Source of the DNA: Phoronis australis
Taxonomy: Eukaryota > Phoronida > Phoronidae
DNA length: 64,000 bases
NCBI GenBank assembly: GCA_002633005.1
Contig: NMRA01000025.1
Location: forward strand, 604,340-668,339
Direction: 5' to 3'
Shown: positions 44,146 to 64,000 of the stretch, piece by piece
How positions within the stretch are numbered: the stretch's first letter is position 1
How the letters are laid out: the number at the start of each line of letters is the position of its first letter
The notes under the pieces: generated by a model
Told to the model about the DNA's origin: nothing
Database searches by the model: none
What the model saw: the letters and a program-made list of their open reading frames with translations, nothing else
Made by a program: the position numbers and the translations under genes

Positions 44146-47100
44146 CTTAAAAAAGATAACTTTTATTGTCCAAGTTTGGTTTTCAATATCAAATCTATAA
44201 GGCAATCCTCAAAATATGTTCATTTCTTACTTTTAATTATCAGGGCAAACTCATTTTTGATTCCAAAAAACATAACAAACTGCAAAATAAAGTGTTTTAA
44301 TTGAGCTCATATTTCATGGTCACCCCAGTAAAGGGAAATATAAACAAGCTCAATTTATGCTTTATCACACAACGGTTTATAAACATCTTTCTTCCACTTG
44401 ATTCAAGTTTACTGCTAGAAAACCACACAAAAAAGTCACTTAATACTTACTTTCACTCTAGCAGCCTTAAGTTGCGCCATCTTTAGGGCAAAGTACTCCT
44501 GGATACTGCTGGAGCTTGTAGTGGTCATGATGCCATGCAGATGGGAATTGTCATCATTATCTGAGTACGCTTCGTTATCAGAGTTGGCCTACAATATACA
44601 GTTTTATTTTCACGCTTATTATACTTTAAGGTTACGTAAGACCTTAATGACAAGTCTGCGCATTCAGTCGAATATCTACAAAACTGTAAAGTTTAATCCA
44701 GTAAGAGTACATTTATTCTAAAAGTAGAATTTGATTGTTGACTTTAAACCATACTACCATTGATCATACCTTTTTAATATTTGGCAAAAAAGAGAAGTAC
44801 GTTCATATCAAAAGATGACTGATATGGCCCAATTTGGTTTAATATAAAGGCTGTTACAATTTTCTGAATTAACATTTTATTTTCATTTTATGCAGCTTTT
44901 GATTTTTTTCCTAAAACTCATAAAAGCCTTCGTTGCTTTTTGCATCAGTGAGACTAATTATTTTTCTGAAATAGTTGTGAGTAGCATAAGAAAAAATGTC
45001 TATCTCAAAGTCACTTTTCATGAAACAGGCCCCATGTTGAACTCCAAGCCAAAGACATGTTGAAGGAACAAAAGTCATCAACATCTATTTACTTAATTTG
45101 TAGTCCCATTTTGCTGAGGCTGTCAGAAAGTTTACAGGAGAAAGTTTGCAGATCTCTCGGCCACTCAGGACAGTTTACAGAACAGAAAAGTGACAGGACA
45201 AAGCTTAGTCAGACTGACAGATATTTCTTTAAATTGCTCACTGACACACTTCCAGTTTGCAAAATTGACATTTGTTAAACTTTGTACTGATGGAAATTAG
45301 GGTAAAATAGCTCAACAGCCTTCATAGTAAGTAAAATATCACAAATTAACCACAAACATCTTCAATACACGTAACTTTCCCCTTTAATACCAAATGAAAG
45401 CTGACCTCTGATTGAACCTGTGGAGTGATAGGCTCTGATGCGCTCTTACGCTTGCCAAATATAGAGTTGAGCTCTTCCTCTTTTCTCATGGACAAGTCTT
45501 TGCCTCGTGCAAATTTGTGATAGCTGAAAAAGAATCAATTATAATGTTGTAATTGATAATACCCAATAACTTACAAGCGCGCATTGTTCTCCTGACTGAG
45601 CCATGCAGTGAAAGGCTCTGAGCAATGTTAATTATCTTGATCTAAATACCAAATTTTTTCTGCCGCTTTACAGTTTAACGTACAAATGATTGAAATAGTA
45701 CTACGGCATAGAAAAACTTTCTTTTTCACATTTTGCTGTAAAATGTTGGTGGCATCCTTAATATGTGAACACTATGAGCAACTGAAACTTTTTCTATGAA
45801 TAAACAGATCAAAACGCAAAAATGTGTCATACTGTTGAACAATGTAAGGGTTTTTGCCCAGGGCCGCCCCCGGGACACACTGCAAAATGTGTCATACTGT
45901 TGAACAATGTCAGGGTTTTTGCCCAGGGCCACCCCCAGGACACACTGCAAAATGTGTCATACTGTTGAACAATGTCAGGGTTTTTGCCCAGGGCAACCCC
46001 CGGAGACACACTGCAAAATGTGTCATACTGTTGAACAATGTCAGGGTTTTTGCCCAGGGCCACCCACCGGGACAAACTGCAAAATGTGTCATACTGTTGA
46101 ACAATGTCAGGGTTTTTGCCCAGGGCCACCCCCCGGGACACTGCAATTAAGCAGTAAGCTCACAATTTATCCCACAATCTTTGACACAATTCCAAGTCAG
46201 AATATAGCAATACAACTTGTACTTTACTGCTAAAACTCTACCACTGACAGATTTCACCTGAAATCCCATAACATTAACTGCTTATAGTATTTTTGCTTTG
46301 ATAGTACATCCATTGCATAAAACTTAAATCTTGTTTGATGATCCATGTGTTTGACTGTTGCATGACAGTCTTATGATCCATGTTTGACTGTTGCATAACA
46401 ACAAAAACAAAATCAAACAATAGAGAGGGTGTACAACTATCATATGAATGAGGTGAAGGGCTGAGACCACCAAACTTGTACCTGAAGACTAATCATTGAA
46501 TATTGACTATTATCATTGCACGAAAATACAGATTTACTCAACCTATGACAAACAATTAGTCAACTTTCGATTCAAAGTCTCAAGACAAAAAGTTTAGTGA
46601 TCTTATATTAAAACATAAGTAGCCTACTCACTGCACCCTCGCCCTCGAGTTTTTCGACTTCGCCTCCAGACTGTGCACTTTTTGTGTTGCCACGCCATCC
46701 CCATCCAGGCTGGGGGTCTTACTTCCGTGATCCTGATTAAGGTTGGCCAGCAGAGAGTTGAAGTCATCCTGATGAGCGATCCAGTTGTCAGCATGCTTAA
46801 TAGTGCAGCCAACCCCTGCAGAAGGAAGTGGTGATGAGATTATCAACTGACGATTTTGCCTTGAAATTTCTCTGTTTACCAAGTTCATTATGTGGCTTCT
46901 CATATAACTTAAAGAGGAAGATACAGACAAATATATGATATTAGAATAATTATTAAAATTATTATGATTATTATCATCATCATCATGCAATATATGCTTC
47001 CACATTCACTAATATGATTTCTGGGTAAATGAATGCATTAAAAATTGTCGCCATGCAACAGTTATAAACCAGATGAGCAATTTGTTGGATAAAATCAATT

Positions 47101-50100
47101 ACATCTCATGAAGTGCAGAAACATTTCATTTGTTTGACACACAATATGGTGAAAAGGTGGAATCCTATTTGGTAAAGTCACAGAAACAAATTAAGTTAAG
47201 AGTACTCTTTTTCAGTGTTTGCACTGAACAGCCATCAGTACAAGACTTGGTACAGCCATCATAGTACAAGACTTGGTACAGCCATCATAGTACAAGACTT
47301 GGTACAGCCATCATAGATAGTACAACACTTGGTACAGCCATCATAGTACAAGACTTGGTACAGCCATCATAGTACAAGACTTGGTACAGCCATCATAGTA
47401 AAACACTTGGTACAGCCATCATAGTACAACACTTGGTACAGCCATCATAGTACAACACTTGGTACAGCCATCATAGTACAACACTTGGTACAGCCATCAT
47501 AGTACAACACTTGGTACAGCCATCATAGTACAACACTTGGTTAGTCTTGGATTACGTGTAGCAATTGGGTTAGAACATGTTATGTAATATCCATGTGCAA
47601 AATAACTAAGAATGTCTGTAATGCAAGCAACAGCTAATACCTCTATTATCCTGTTTGGCTCTGACCGCAATGTGAGCTACATGTCCATCTTCATTGGCCC
47701 CGAGCCCTTTACCCTGCTGCCAGCCCATCTTCTCCATCAATTTCTGACCAAACTTGGAGGAGTCTGTGGTAATGAAAAACATATGGATTAACATTGAGAT
47801 TTTTATAACAGAAGTATTCAGTACAGGAGGAGTATGAGGCTAGTTATACACAGTAACCTGGCTGGTTTGACTCACCACAGTGGCTGTGAGACTACTAGGC
47901 AACACGTCAAATGCCCAGTGTGTATAGCTGATGATTGGGGAATGGGAGATGCTAAACCAACTGACTTTTTAATTCACAAAAATAAAGTACATTACACAAT
48001 ATGTTACCTGTGAATCATAGGATATACATATACTGCTAAATCTGAAATTATCTCCCCTCTATTTTTGTCTTAAATACGCAAATTATGGGTCACCTGACCA
48101 AAAAGTAGTGTCTTTGGCATAGAGGAGTAGGACAGATTTTTGTGCAATGCTCCATTGTCTGCCAGTAAAACCACGATTCGAACCTGGGCTCACAAATGTG
48201 AGTCCAGAGAGGTCAGACCACTAGCCACAATCTCCCCATGAGGATTACAAACACTGACCCATAGCCTAGGACAGTGTTGATGGACTAACTATGAGCAGTA
48301 CATTGGTCAGTATAGCGCGGCACTAGTTAGACGTAGCGGTCCCACTTTAAACCACCATAACTTCTTCAATTTTTAACCTAGAATTATGATTTTAGTATCC
48401 ACGTGTTTACAAGGCATATAGAAATTGATCTATGCTGTTAATTTTGCCATACCTTCATTTAATTTTTAATTAAGTGACTTTGAAGTTCTTTTGCCGACTT
48501 TGTCACCAGTCAGTTACCCGTACAGTGACGTCATATGAATGCTCGACACCTACCAGCAATTGTGTGTATTCATTTACAGGGTAAGGAAACATTTCATCCT
48601 TTGCAGTGTTGACAAAATTTTTCCAGAGGTGGGTAAAGCTGTCTCGTTTTAAACTTTTGATACAAATTCCTTTAAATGAGTATCGAAGGGTCATTCCAGT
48701 TGTAAAGTAGTTCATACTGATCAGGGCTCGACGCTAATAAAATCGCCAGGTCGCATTTTGCGACCTAGCCAAAATCCCAGGTCGCATTTTCAAAATCCAG
48801 CTCGCATTCGTAAATGCCAGGTCGCAAAATTTTCCCGCCATTTTTACGCGCCAAAACAGATTTTTTAGATCATCGGGAAAATGTTTAGATTATGCTCTTA
48901 CCTGCAGCGTTAAATACTCACAAATTTCGGATTTCAAAATTGACTTCATTCATGCAGGTACGGCCTTACTGTTCTTCACGACCGCCATTGAAAGTCTCTA
49001 GAGCGCAAGGCAAGTTGCCGGCGTGAAAGTTGAATCAGTGCTCTCTAACTGACTCGTGCATTCGAGTAGCTAAATTTGCGATGTGAAAAGGGAGAAAATG
49101 CCCGTTGAAAAAGTATCCGGGATTTTGTTAGANNNNNNNNNNNNNNNNNNNNNNNNNNNNNNNNNNNNNNNNNNNNNNNNNNNNNNNNNNNNNNNNNNNN
49201 NNNNNNNNNNNNNNNNNNNNNNNNNNNNNNNNNNNNNNNNNNNNNNNNNNNNNNNNNNNNNNNNNNNNNNNNNNNNNNNNNNNNNNNNNNNNNNNNNNNN
49301 NNNNNNNNNNNNNNNNNNNNNNNNNNNNNNNNNNNNNNNNNNNNNNNNNNNNNNNNNNNNNNNNNNNNNNNNNNNNNNNNNNNNNNNNNNNNNNNNNNNN
49401 NNNNNNNNNNNNNNNNNNNNNNNNNNNNNNNNNNNNNNNNNNNNNNNNNNNNNNNNNNNNNNNNNNNNNNNNNNNNNNNNNNNNNNNNNNNNNNNNNNNN
49501 NNNNNNNNNNNNNNNNNNNNNNNNNNNNNNNNNNNNNNNNNNNNNNNNNNNNNNNNNNNNNNNNNNNNNNNNNNNNNNNNNNNNNNNNNNNNNNNNNNNN
49601 NNNNNNNNNNNNNNNNNNNNNNNNNNNNNNNNNNNNNNNNNNNNNNNNNNNNNNNNNNNNNNNNNNNNNNNNNNNNNNNNNNNNNNNNNNNNNNNNNNNN
49701 NNNNNNNNNNNNNNNNNNNNNNNNNNNNNNNNNNNNNNNNNNNNNNNNNNNNNNNNNNNNNNNNNNNNNNNNNNNNNNNNNNNNNNNNNNNNNNNNNNNN
49801 NNNNNNNNNNNNATAACGTTAGTTCTGGGTTATATCGGTCCCGGGACATTGGGTCTTTTATAACCGCTGGGAATCTGAGTTCATTTTCAAATAAACCAGA
49901 GCCAAGCCGGTATACTCTTTCATTTAGGACTGTCGCTGTTCTTTGAAGTGGTGCGCACGCGTGAGTTCATGCACTTGAATCGCTGGAGTAGGCCTACACT
50001 TTACGTTGGCAACAACGTGTGAAAGACAAATCATATTTCGCGCACGTAGCCCCAGAAACAAGTAAAGGGTTATTGAGAATTTCTTGGCAAATTGAAAGTA

Positions 50101-53100
50101 AAGACGTGACCGTCGTTTGGCGATTAACAAGGTTGTCATTTTCACTTTGGCTGTCTTAATACGATAAAAGGAGAAGCATACCTCAGTCTAAGTCACGATT
50201 GTCTGCCGGCGGGGACCGCTTGCGCGCTAATGGTGCCGCAGTGCGATATCAGGGATATTGTCGTGGATATTTTGTACATGTAATAAGGACATCTTATGTG
50301 AAAAATAAGCATTTCTGTCCACCACAAAGTTTGGTAAGTTGATCGCTTAAGAATTAATAGAAACACCGTTGTTTTGTGAAGTTTTATCACGTGTAAGCAT
50401 TGGCCCGAAACTTTCTTCGGCTAATCCGGGAATTTACAAAAGTGGCCGAAAGTGTTAGCCAATGAAACGCATCAAAGATCGATTCTGCATATCCCATGTT
50501 CACGTGACTTGCTTACAAGTCATCGGGAGGCCTGTTCTCGGCACAGGCGCCTGTGGTTCTCGGTTAGTGTTCTTTTGAACTTGTATTTGGCAACAACCAA
50601 ATAACGGTCGGATTAACAAGAGCTGCTTTGTATTTGCCAGGTATCTGTTGAGAAGTGTAAAAACTCAGCTCGCATTCGTTGGAAATTCCAGGTCGCATTT
50701 TGCGACTTTATACGAGCTGACAAAAATCTCAGCTCGCATTTCCAAATTTCAGGTCGCAAATGCGACCTGCAGCTCGTTATGTCGAGCCCTGCTGATGATG
50801 ATGGCTATCACACAGTGTATTATTGATTACTGTGTTTGAGTAATAATGGACAACACAGATTTTTCACTAATAAAAGCCTAACATCGAAAATACGAACTTG
50901 AATTTGCACTTGACCTCAGAGGGCATGTTCTAACCAACCACATAAGTATGTAAAATGGGTTTTTGAAACCACCTATAAATACAAACTAACGTAGTCTGCT
51001 GCCTGTAAAAAATCGAACGATGCCAACGTCTCAACGTGTTGCGAAATCAATGTGCGCAAGAAAAAACGCACTACACAACTTGCATTATAAATCTGAAGTT
51101 CTCGTTAACCTTTTTAAGACACTGCCACTCTTCGTAACAATTCTTTCACAAGTTCAGTTGTAGACAGGTTGGAATATTCATCCTCTTACACTTTGCTATT
51201 TTAAAGACAGCACATATTTAGCCAAGAGTAATCCTTAATTTTGCGAACGGTACACAGGTCCGTTATAAAATGATGGTAAATGTTCATGAAATTGTGGGTG
51301 CGCCCTATTCCAACACCTTGTTTAGGTGGATGCAGTGGAATGTCCGGTGAACAAAGTGACCATACGTGTACCTTACGATAACATGGAGAAGAGGCAAAAG
51401 ACGGGTGTTGGTGTAAAAATCCACGAAGCATCACCGGTCATGTCACTCTGAGCAAATATTTTTAGAACAATTATGATAATATAGAGTATAAAAATTTAAC
51501 TAACGAGGTGATTGGGCATGGATTTTTATTTCGTCATGGTTTATCAGAATATGTACTATTCTCCGAGCCCGATTCTTCATCAGGTTTGACGAATTGAAAA
51601 ATTGACGAATTGTTGATGGCCAGAAAAAAAAACGTGGCCCACGTGGTTCAGCAACAATGGGTGTTTGGAGGATACTATCCCGTACAGAATGTTGGATTTC
51701 AGCAGTTTGTGCCGAACAAGAACGCCAATACACTTCTCTCCATCTTACAACAGTTCATCTTGCCCTGCTCCGTCATCCACAGCAACATGTGGGCTGCCTA
51801 CAACGGTATCGCCAAGCCCCTCGTTGTGCTGCCGTACACCCAGCAGACGGTCAACAATACCATGAACTTTGTTGATCCACAGACTGGCGCACACACCAAC
51901 CATGTCAAGTGTTACTGGAAGAACGCGAAGATAAGGTTCAAGAGCATGTGTGGTGTCCTTCCCGACATGTTGGATGTGCATCTTGACGAGTTTATGTGGC
52001 GGGAACGTTATGCGGGCAACAGCGGTCGACAGGCGTTTTTATGATAGTCAACCACATAGCACTGAGGTACCCCACTCCTTGAGTACCAAAAAACCAACGG
52101 CCCTTTGAAGGACCACTCACTCGAATCTCGCTGCTTGAGTGGCAAAAACCCAGCAGCCCTTTTAAGGGCCACTCACTACTTCCAAATTGGGCTTTTTCAC
52201 TTGAAGTTTTCTACAACAGTACAAGGTGTGCCTGAACATGACTTATACTTAGCAAAATTAACTTTTCTGTATAATTACTATTTTACAATAAAAATGTATA
52301 CCTACACTGTAATTGGTACAATGCTAACACAAGAATTCATAATTAAGTTATAATCGCAAACGAAATTCATTTTGCTTTCAGGCACCACGCAGCAAAGGTC
52401 TGACTGCACCAACACGATTTCTAACTTCACGCGCTTGAATGAAACGTGACAAACGACACAAGCCTCACTTGGTTGCCGAAACACTTTGAATCACGCAATT
52501 ATAAATCAGTTTAATATCGTTGCACGAAGCGACGAGATTAATGCAGATTTTCCTTCCGTGCCTCTTGACACTGTAAATGAATACACACAATCGCCAGTAG
52601 ATGTCAGGCATTCTTATGATGTCACTGTAAGAGTAACTGACTAGTGACAAAGTCAGCAAAAGAACTCTAACTTCGAAGTCAATTAATTGAAAATTGGATG
52701 AAGGTATGACAAAATTAATAGCACATATCAATTTCTATATGCCTTGTGAACACGTGGATACTCAAATCATGATTCTAGGTTGAAAATTAAAGAAGTTATG
52801 GTGATTTAAAGTGGGACCGCTACGTCCAACTATTGCCGTATAGCACCTAGAGGAACCTTACTAGTCACTGCTGGTCTCATATACTCGTAGAAGAGAGACA
52901 ACCGGTTTCATCCACTGAATAACGGCCACGTTACTTAGTCTTAGTGAATGAAACTGGATCTTTAATTTAAATGAGGGACCGCTATATCCGACCAGTGCCG
53001 TTTTTCCTGGTTCTTTAAATCAGTGAACGCTATATACGACCAGTACCACGCGACTGTGAGAGTAAGGAGTGGAGCCAGTGCTAATAACAGTACCACGGTC

Positions 53101-53352
53101 AAAACTGGACAAGTAACTCGTCACCACTACCGTGGCAGTGCCAGTGCCCCAGTGGCAGTGGCAGTGAATGGACCGTTGTTATCAGGGTATGTCACTTCAT
53201 AACACCATAAGTGACCGGAAGGTGAAGAGCGATTTGTAAATAAAGCATTCTACGTTTAATGTTTTTAAGGCTCATATACCTTTACTCCAATCAAGTCCAT
53301 TAGGATTTATGGAATACTTGACTTTTCTTTTGGGTTCTGCCAACATAGCCAT
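43141..53352 (-). CDS. PINX1: PINX1, G-patch nucleolar/telomerase-regulating protein (6 coding exons)
   Basis: Exons in transcription order: 53352-53280, 47763-47641, 46815-46632, 45523-45406, 44588-44451, 44145-43141. All junctions are GT-AG with matching phases, giving 546 codons plus TGA. The N-terminus (MAMLAEPKRK) matches the short PINX1 first exon. The G-patch (~28-72: FGQKLMEKMGWQQGKGLG), NWIAHQDDFN, RVHYHKFARGKDLS and SIQEYFALKMAQLK are PINX1 landmarks. The family binds TERF1 and telomerase and works in nucleolar rRNA maturation. The last 334 residues are far longer than in the ~330-residue human protein and are rich in Lys, Glu, Asp and Ser. Intron 1 (5.5 kb) is filled with nested transposons and a gap. 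Confidence 0.95.
44451..44588 (-). CDS. PINX1: PINX1 coding exon 5
   Basis: This phase 0-0 exon of 46 codons encodes an acidic Asn/Asp stretch and then SSIQEYFALKMAQLKAARVK, matching the IQEYFA block of PINX1. The acceptor is TTGTAG and the donor is GTAAGT. Confidence 0.92.
44589..45405. other. PINX1 intron 4
   Basis: Nothing recognised. Confidence 0.45.
45406..45523 (-). CDS. PINX1: PINX1 coding exon 4
   Basis: After the split His codon the exon encodes YHKFARGKDLSMRKEEELNS and then IFGKRK, a conserved PINX1 segment. The acceptor is TTTTCAG and the donor is GTCAGC. Confidence 0.92.
45524..46631. other. PINX1 intron 3 with minisatellite
   Basis: Apart from the 65-66-base array at 45816-46146 there is no recognisable signal. 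Confidence 0.5.
45816..46146. repeat. 65-66-base minisatellite, 5 copies
   Basis: Units contain AATGTGTCATACTGTTGAAC and GGGTTTTTGCCCAGGGC. The near-66 period gives several overlapping open frames on both strands, which are artefacts. Confidence 0.93.
46632..46815 (-). CDS. PINX1: PINX1 coding exon 3
   Basis: The exon encodes VGCTIKHADNWIAHQDDFNS, the conserved block after the G-patch, and then a variable linker ending KNSRARV. The acceptor is CTGCAG and the donor is GTGAGT. Confidence 0.93.
46950..46986. repeat. ATT/ATC simple repeat
   Basis: ATTATTATGATTATTATCAT then CATCATCATG, in PINX1 intron 2 close to exon 3. Confidence 0.7.
47236..47545. repeat. 26-base minisatellite, about 12 copies
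   Basis: Unit TACAACACTTGGTACAGCCA plus TCATAG, with GAC/CAC variants and one 4-base insertion; located in PINX1 intron 2, about 100 bases from exon 2. Confidence 0.93.
47641..47763 (-). CDS. PINX1: PINX1 coding exon 2: G-patch
   Basis: The exon encodes KFGQKLMEKMGWQQGKGLGA and EDGHVAHIAVRAKQDN. The Gly-rich pattern is the G-patch that contacts DEAH helicases. The acceptor is CCACAG and the donor is GTATTA. Confidence 0.95.
48150..48290 (-). mobile_element. tRNA-derived SINE of a second type
   Basis: On minus, A box TGGCTAGTGGTCTGACC and B box GGTTCGAATCG with a long variable-arm-like stretch between. No exact tRNA fold could be closed by eye. Confidence 0.5.
48722..50791. mobile_element. 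hAT-like element with CAGGGCTCGAC ends, nested
   Basis: A perfect 11-base inverted terminus CAGGGCTCGAC (48722-48732) / GTCGAGCCCTG (50781-50791) is flanked on both sides by CTGAT. Subterminal regions carry many AGGTCGCA and AGCTCGCA repeats in both orientations, as in hAT transposase-binding regions. 680 bases are N. No transposase frame is visible. Confidence 0.75.
49133..49812. other. Assembly gap (680 N)
   Basis: Lies inside the nested hAT-like element; long open frames across it are artefacts. Confidence 1.
51598..52044 (+). pseudogene. Merlin (IS1016/ISXO2-like) transposase remnant
   Basis: An open stretch of 148 codons contains IDE..., QQWVFGG, VIHSNMWAAYNGI, VDPQTGAHTNHVKCYW and LDEFMWRERY, the conserved order of the IS1595/ISXO2 DDE domain used by Merlin transposons. 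The first catalytic Asp is kept (IDE). The second is Asn in HSNMW, where the family has Asp, and the catalytic Glu position reads Lys in HVKCYW. An in-frame TGA at 51595-51597 cuts off the N-terminal part. The copy is almost surely inactive. Confidence 0.8.
52843..53279. other. PINX1 intron 1, promoter-proximal part
   Basis: Contains three related ~30-base motifs (GGACCGCTACGTCC..TGCCG near 52815, GGACCGCTATATCC near 52979, AACGCTATATACGACCAG near 53026) and a CAGTG-rich stretch at about 53130-53170. Confidence 0.45.
53280..53352 (-). CDS. PINX1: PINX1 coding exon 1 (start codon)
   Basis: ATG at 53352-53350 and 24 codons (MAMLAEPKRKVKYSINPNGL, then DWSK) plus one base. The donor is GTATAT. 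The single base plus AC of exon 2 gives Asp, leading into SSKFGQ. This matches the family's N-terminus. Confidence 0.92.
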
Positions 53353-53653
53353 GCTGCCTTCACAAAACTGCTGCTAGACGGCGCAGCGTGTTTACTTCCG
53401 TTTTCCGGCAATTTCGAAAGACCAATCACGAGCCAGTACCGTTCAACAAATCTGACCAATAAGAACGGACAAGCCATTTAAATGTCCACAAACTGCTAAT
53501 TTTGAATGTAGTGCAAGATTAGACTCTGGACGGGTGTTGGGCTGTGACAGACTTTTCAATTTTTAGACAAAATATCCGATAATTTGTATCGTTTTTGTCA
53601 GTTGCATTTTGGTAATTTCGATTGAATAAGTTGTGTTTGACAATCTTGTTAAA
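53353..53653. promoter_or_regulatory. Bidirectional PINX1/PLK1 promoter region with CCAAT boxes and CHR
   Basis: The two start codons face away from each other across 301 bases. CCAAT boxes lie at 53422-53426 and 53456-53460, 34 bases apart, and TTTGAA, the cell-cycle homology region core, lies at 53501-53506. The palindrome TTTCGAAA at 53412-53419 and ETS-like CTTCCG and TTCCGG sites sit near the PINX1 start. Paired NF-Y boxes plus a CHR are the known layout of G2/M genes, which fits PLK1. Transcription starts are not visible directly. Confidence 0.65.
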
Positions 53654-63554
<9,901 letters not shown>

Positions 63555-64000
63555 GTGAGTAGCTTGCACCTTATGAAGTGTCAGTCACTAGGTTCATGAG
63601 TGATGGAAACGTTGTCAGTTTCATTAGTTCAAATGTTAACATTTTAGCCAGAAAGACAAACTGTCTGCGAAGGGGTTATTTTTGCCAGAAGTTGATTTAT
63701 TTCCTCACCACCAAGTCCATTTACGTGAAAATTGATGTCAAAATGCACTCACTCTCTGCCACAAACAAAAATCTCTTACCCCTGCACACATGTGTCCTTT
63801 CAAGGCTTTAAAAGTTCTATAAAAAATCCCAACAGTTTTGGGATTACTCAAAGTGCCAGTAAAGCTTCAGTGAATGTAACATTTGTAACTGTTTACATGA
63901 TTGTCTTGCTACTAGTGTTGGTCGTGAACGAGGTGTATGAGTGTTTATTTTCAGCTTGTTTATTTAGTCTGGAAAGATGATAATTTTCTCATAACTAACT
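63555..64000. other. Start of PLK1 intron 9 (to window edge)
   Basis: No next exon is seen before the window ends. Confidence 0.5.

Larger units (their letters stand above)
48311..52842 (+). mobile_element. Decayed Merlin-type transposon with ~270-base inverted arms, carrying a nested hAT
   Basis: 48311-48585 and 52575-52842 are inverted copies at roughly 85-90% identity by eye; both contain GACGTAGCGGTCCCACTTTA and TTGTGTGTATTCATTTACAG. The arms enclose a Merlin-like transposase remnant (51598-52044) and a 2.07 kb insert (48722-50791). Without the insert the element is ~2.5 kb. That the arms belong to the Merlin element is inference. Confidence 0.6.

Noticed and set aside
43276-44304. Plus-strand frames of 116-224 codons
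   Set aside because: Shadows of the PINX1 last exon, whose Lys/Glu codons read as Phe/Leu/Ser on the other strand.
45827-46233. Overlapping frames on both strands with repeated peptides
   Set aside because: Artefacts of the 65-66-bp minisatellite in PINX1 intron 3.
49070-49946. Open frames over 260 codons on both strands
   Set aside because: Produced by the N gap in the nested hAT-like element.

Overview
This 64 kb window is nuclear DNA from an animal. All 34 introns between the coding exons I traced are GT-AG, exon phases match throughout, and the proteins are close to their vertebrate relatives. Introns of 0.2-6 kb, AT-rich DNA and dense non-vertebrate-looking DNA transposons, MITEs, minisatellites and tRNA-derived SINEs suggest a marine invertebrate (deuterostome or lophotrochozoan). 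I cannot name the phylum from sequence alone. There are three assembly gaps (14184-14915, 34072-34854, 49133-49812).

Three protein genes are present. (1) A synaptojanin gene on + runs from 6117 to 39573 in 22 visible coding exons. It encodes a Sac1 phosphatase, an inositol 5-phosphatase, an RRM-like domain and a long proline-rich tail. The N-terminal ~60 codons lie outside the window or were not found. (2) A PINX1 gene on - runs from 53352 down to 43141 in 6 coding exons. It has a G-patch protein start and an unusually long Lys/Glu-rich tail. It converges on synaptojanin tail to tail across ~3.6 kb. (3) A Polo-like kinase (PLK1) gene on + starts at 53654 with 9 visible coding exons to 63554 and runs off the right edge inside polo box 1. 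PINX1 and PLK1 are head to head: their ATGs are only 301 bp apart, with two CCAAT boxes and a TTTGAA (CHR) element between them, which suggests a shared cell-cycle promoter.

The rest is mobile and tandem-repeat DNA. One family with GCGCCCAC/GTGGGCGC ends and ~435-bp internal repeats occurs four times and carries many matches to the CTCF core motif. A nested block fills PINX1 intron 1: a ~2.1 kb hAT-like element inside a decayed Merlin-type element with ~270-bp inverted arms. PLK1 intron 5 has a CTCF-motif element interrupted by a ~1.2 kb element whose inverted ends carry perfect CRE sites. Synaptojanin introns hold a probable solo LTR with heat-shock elements and a TATA box, a TACCG-ended transposon nested in a MITE, a perfect 22-bp-TIR MITE, a MITE abutting a splice donor, and several minisatellites.

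The three genes share no pathway: phosphoinositide turnover in vesicle recycling, nucleolar/telomerase regulation, and mitotic kinase signalling. The most interesting signals are regulatory and repeat-borne rather than new protein-coding systems.
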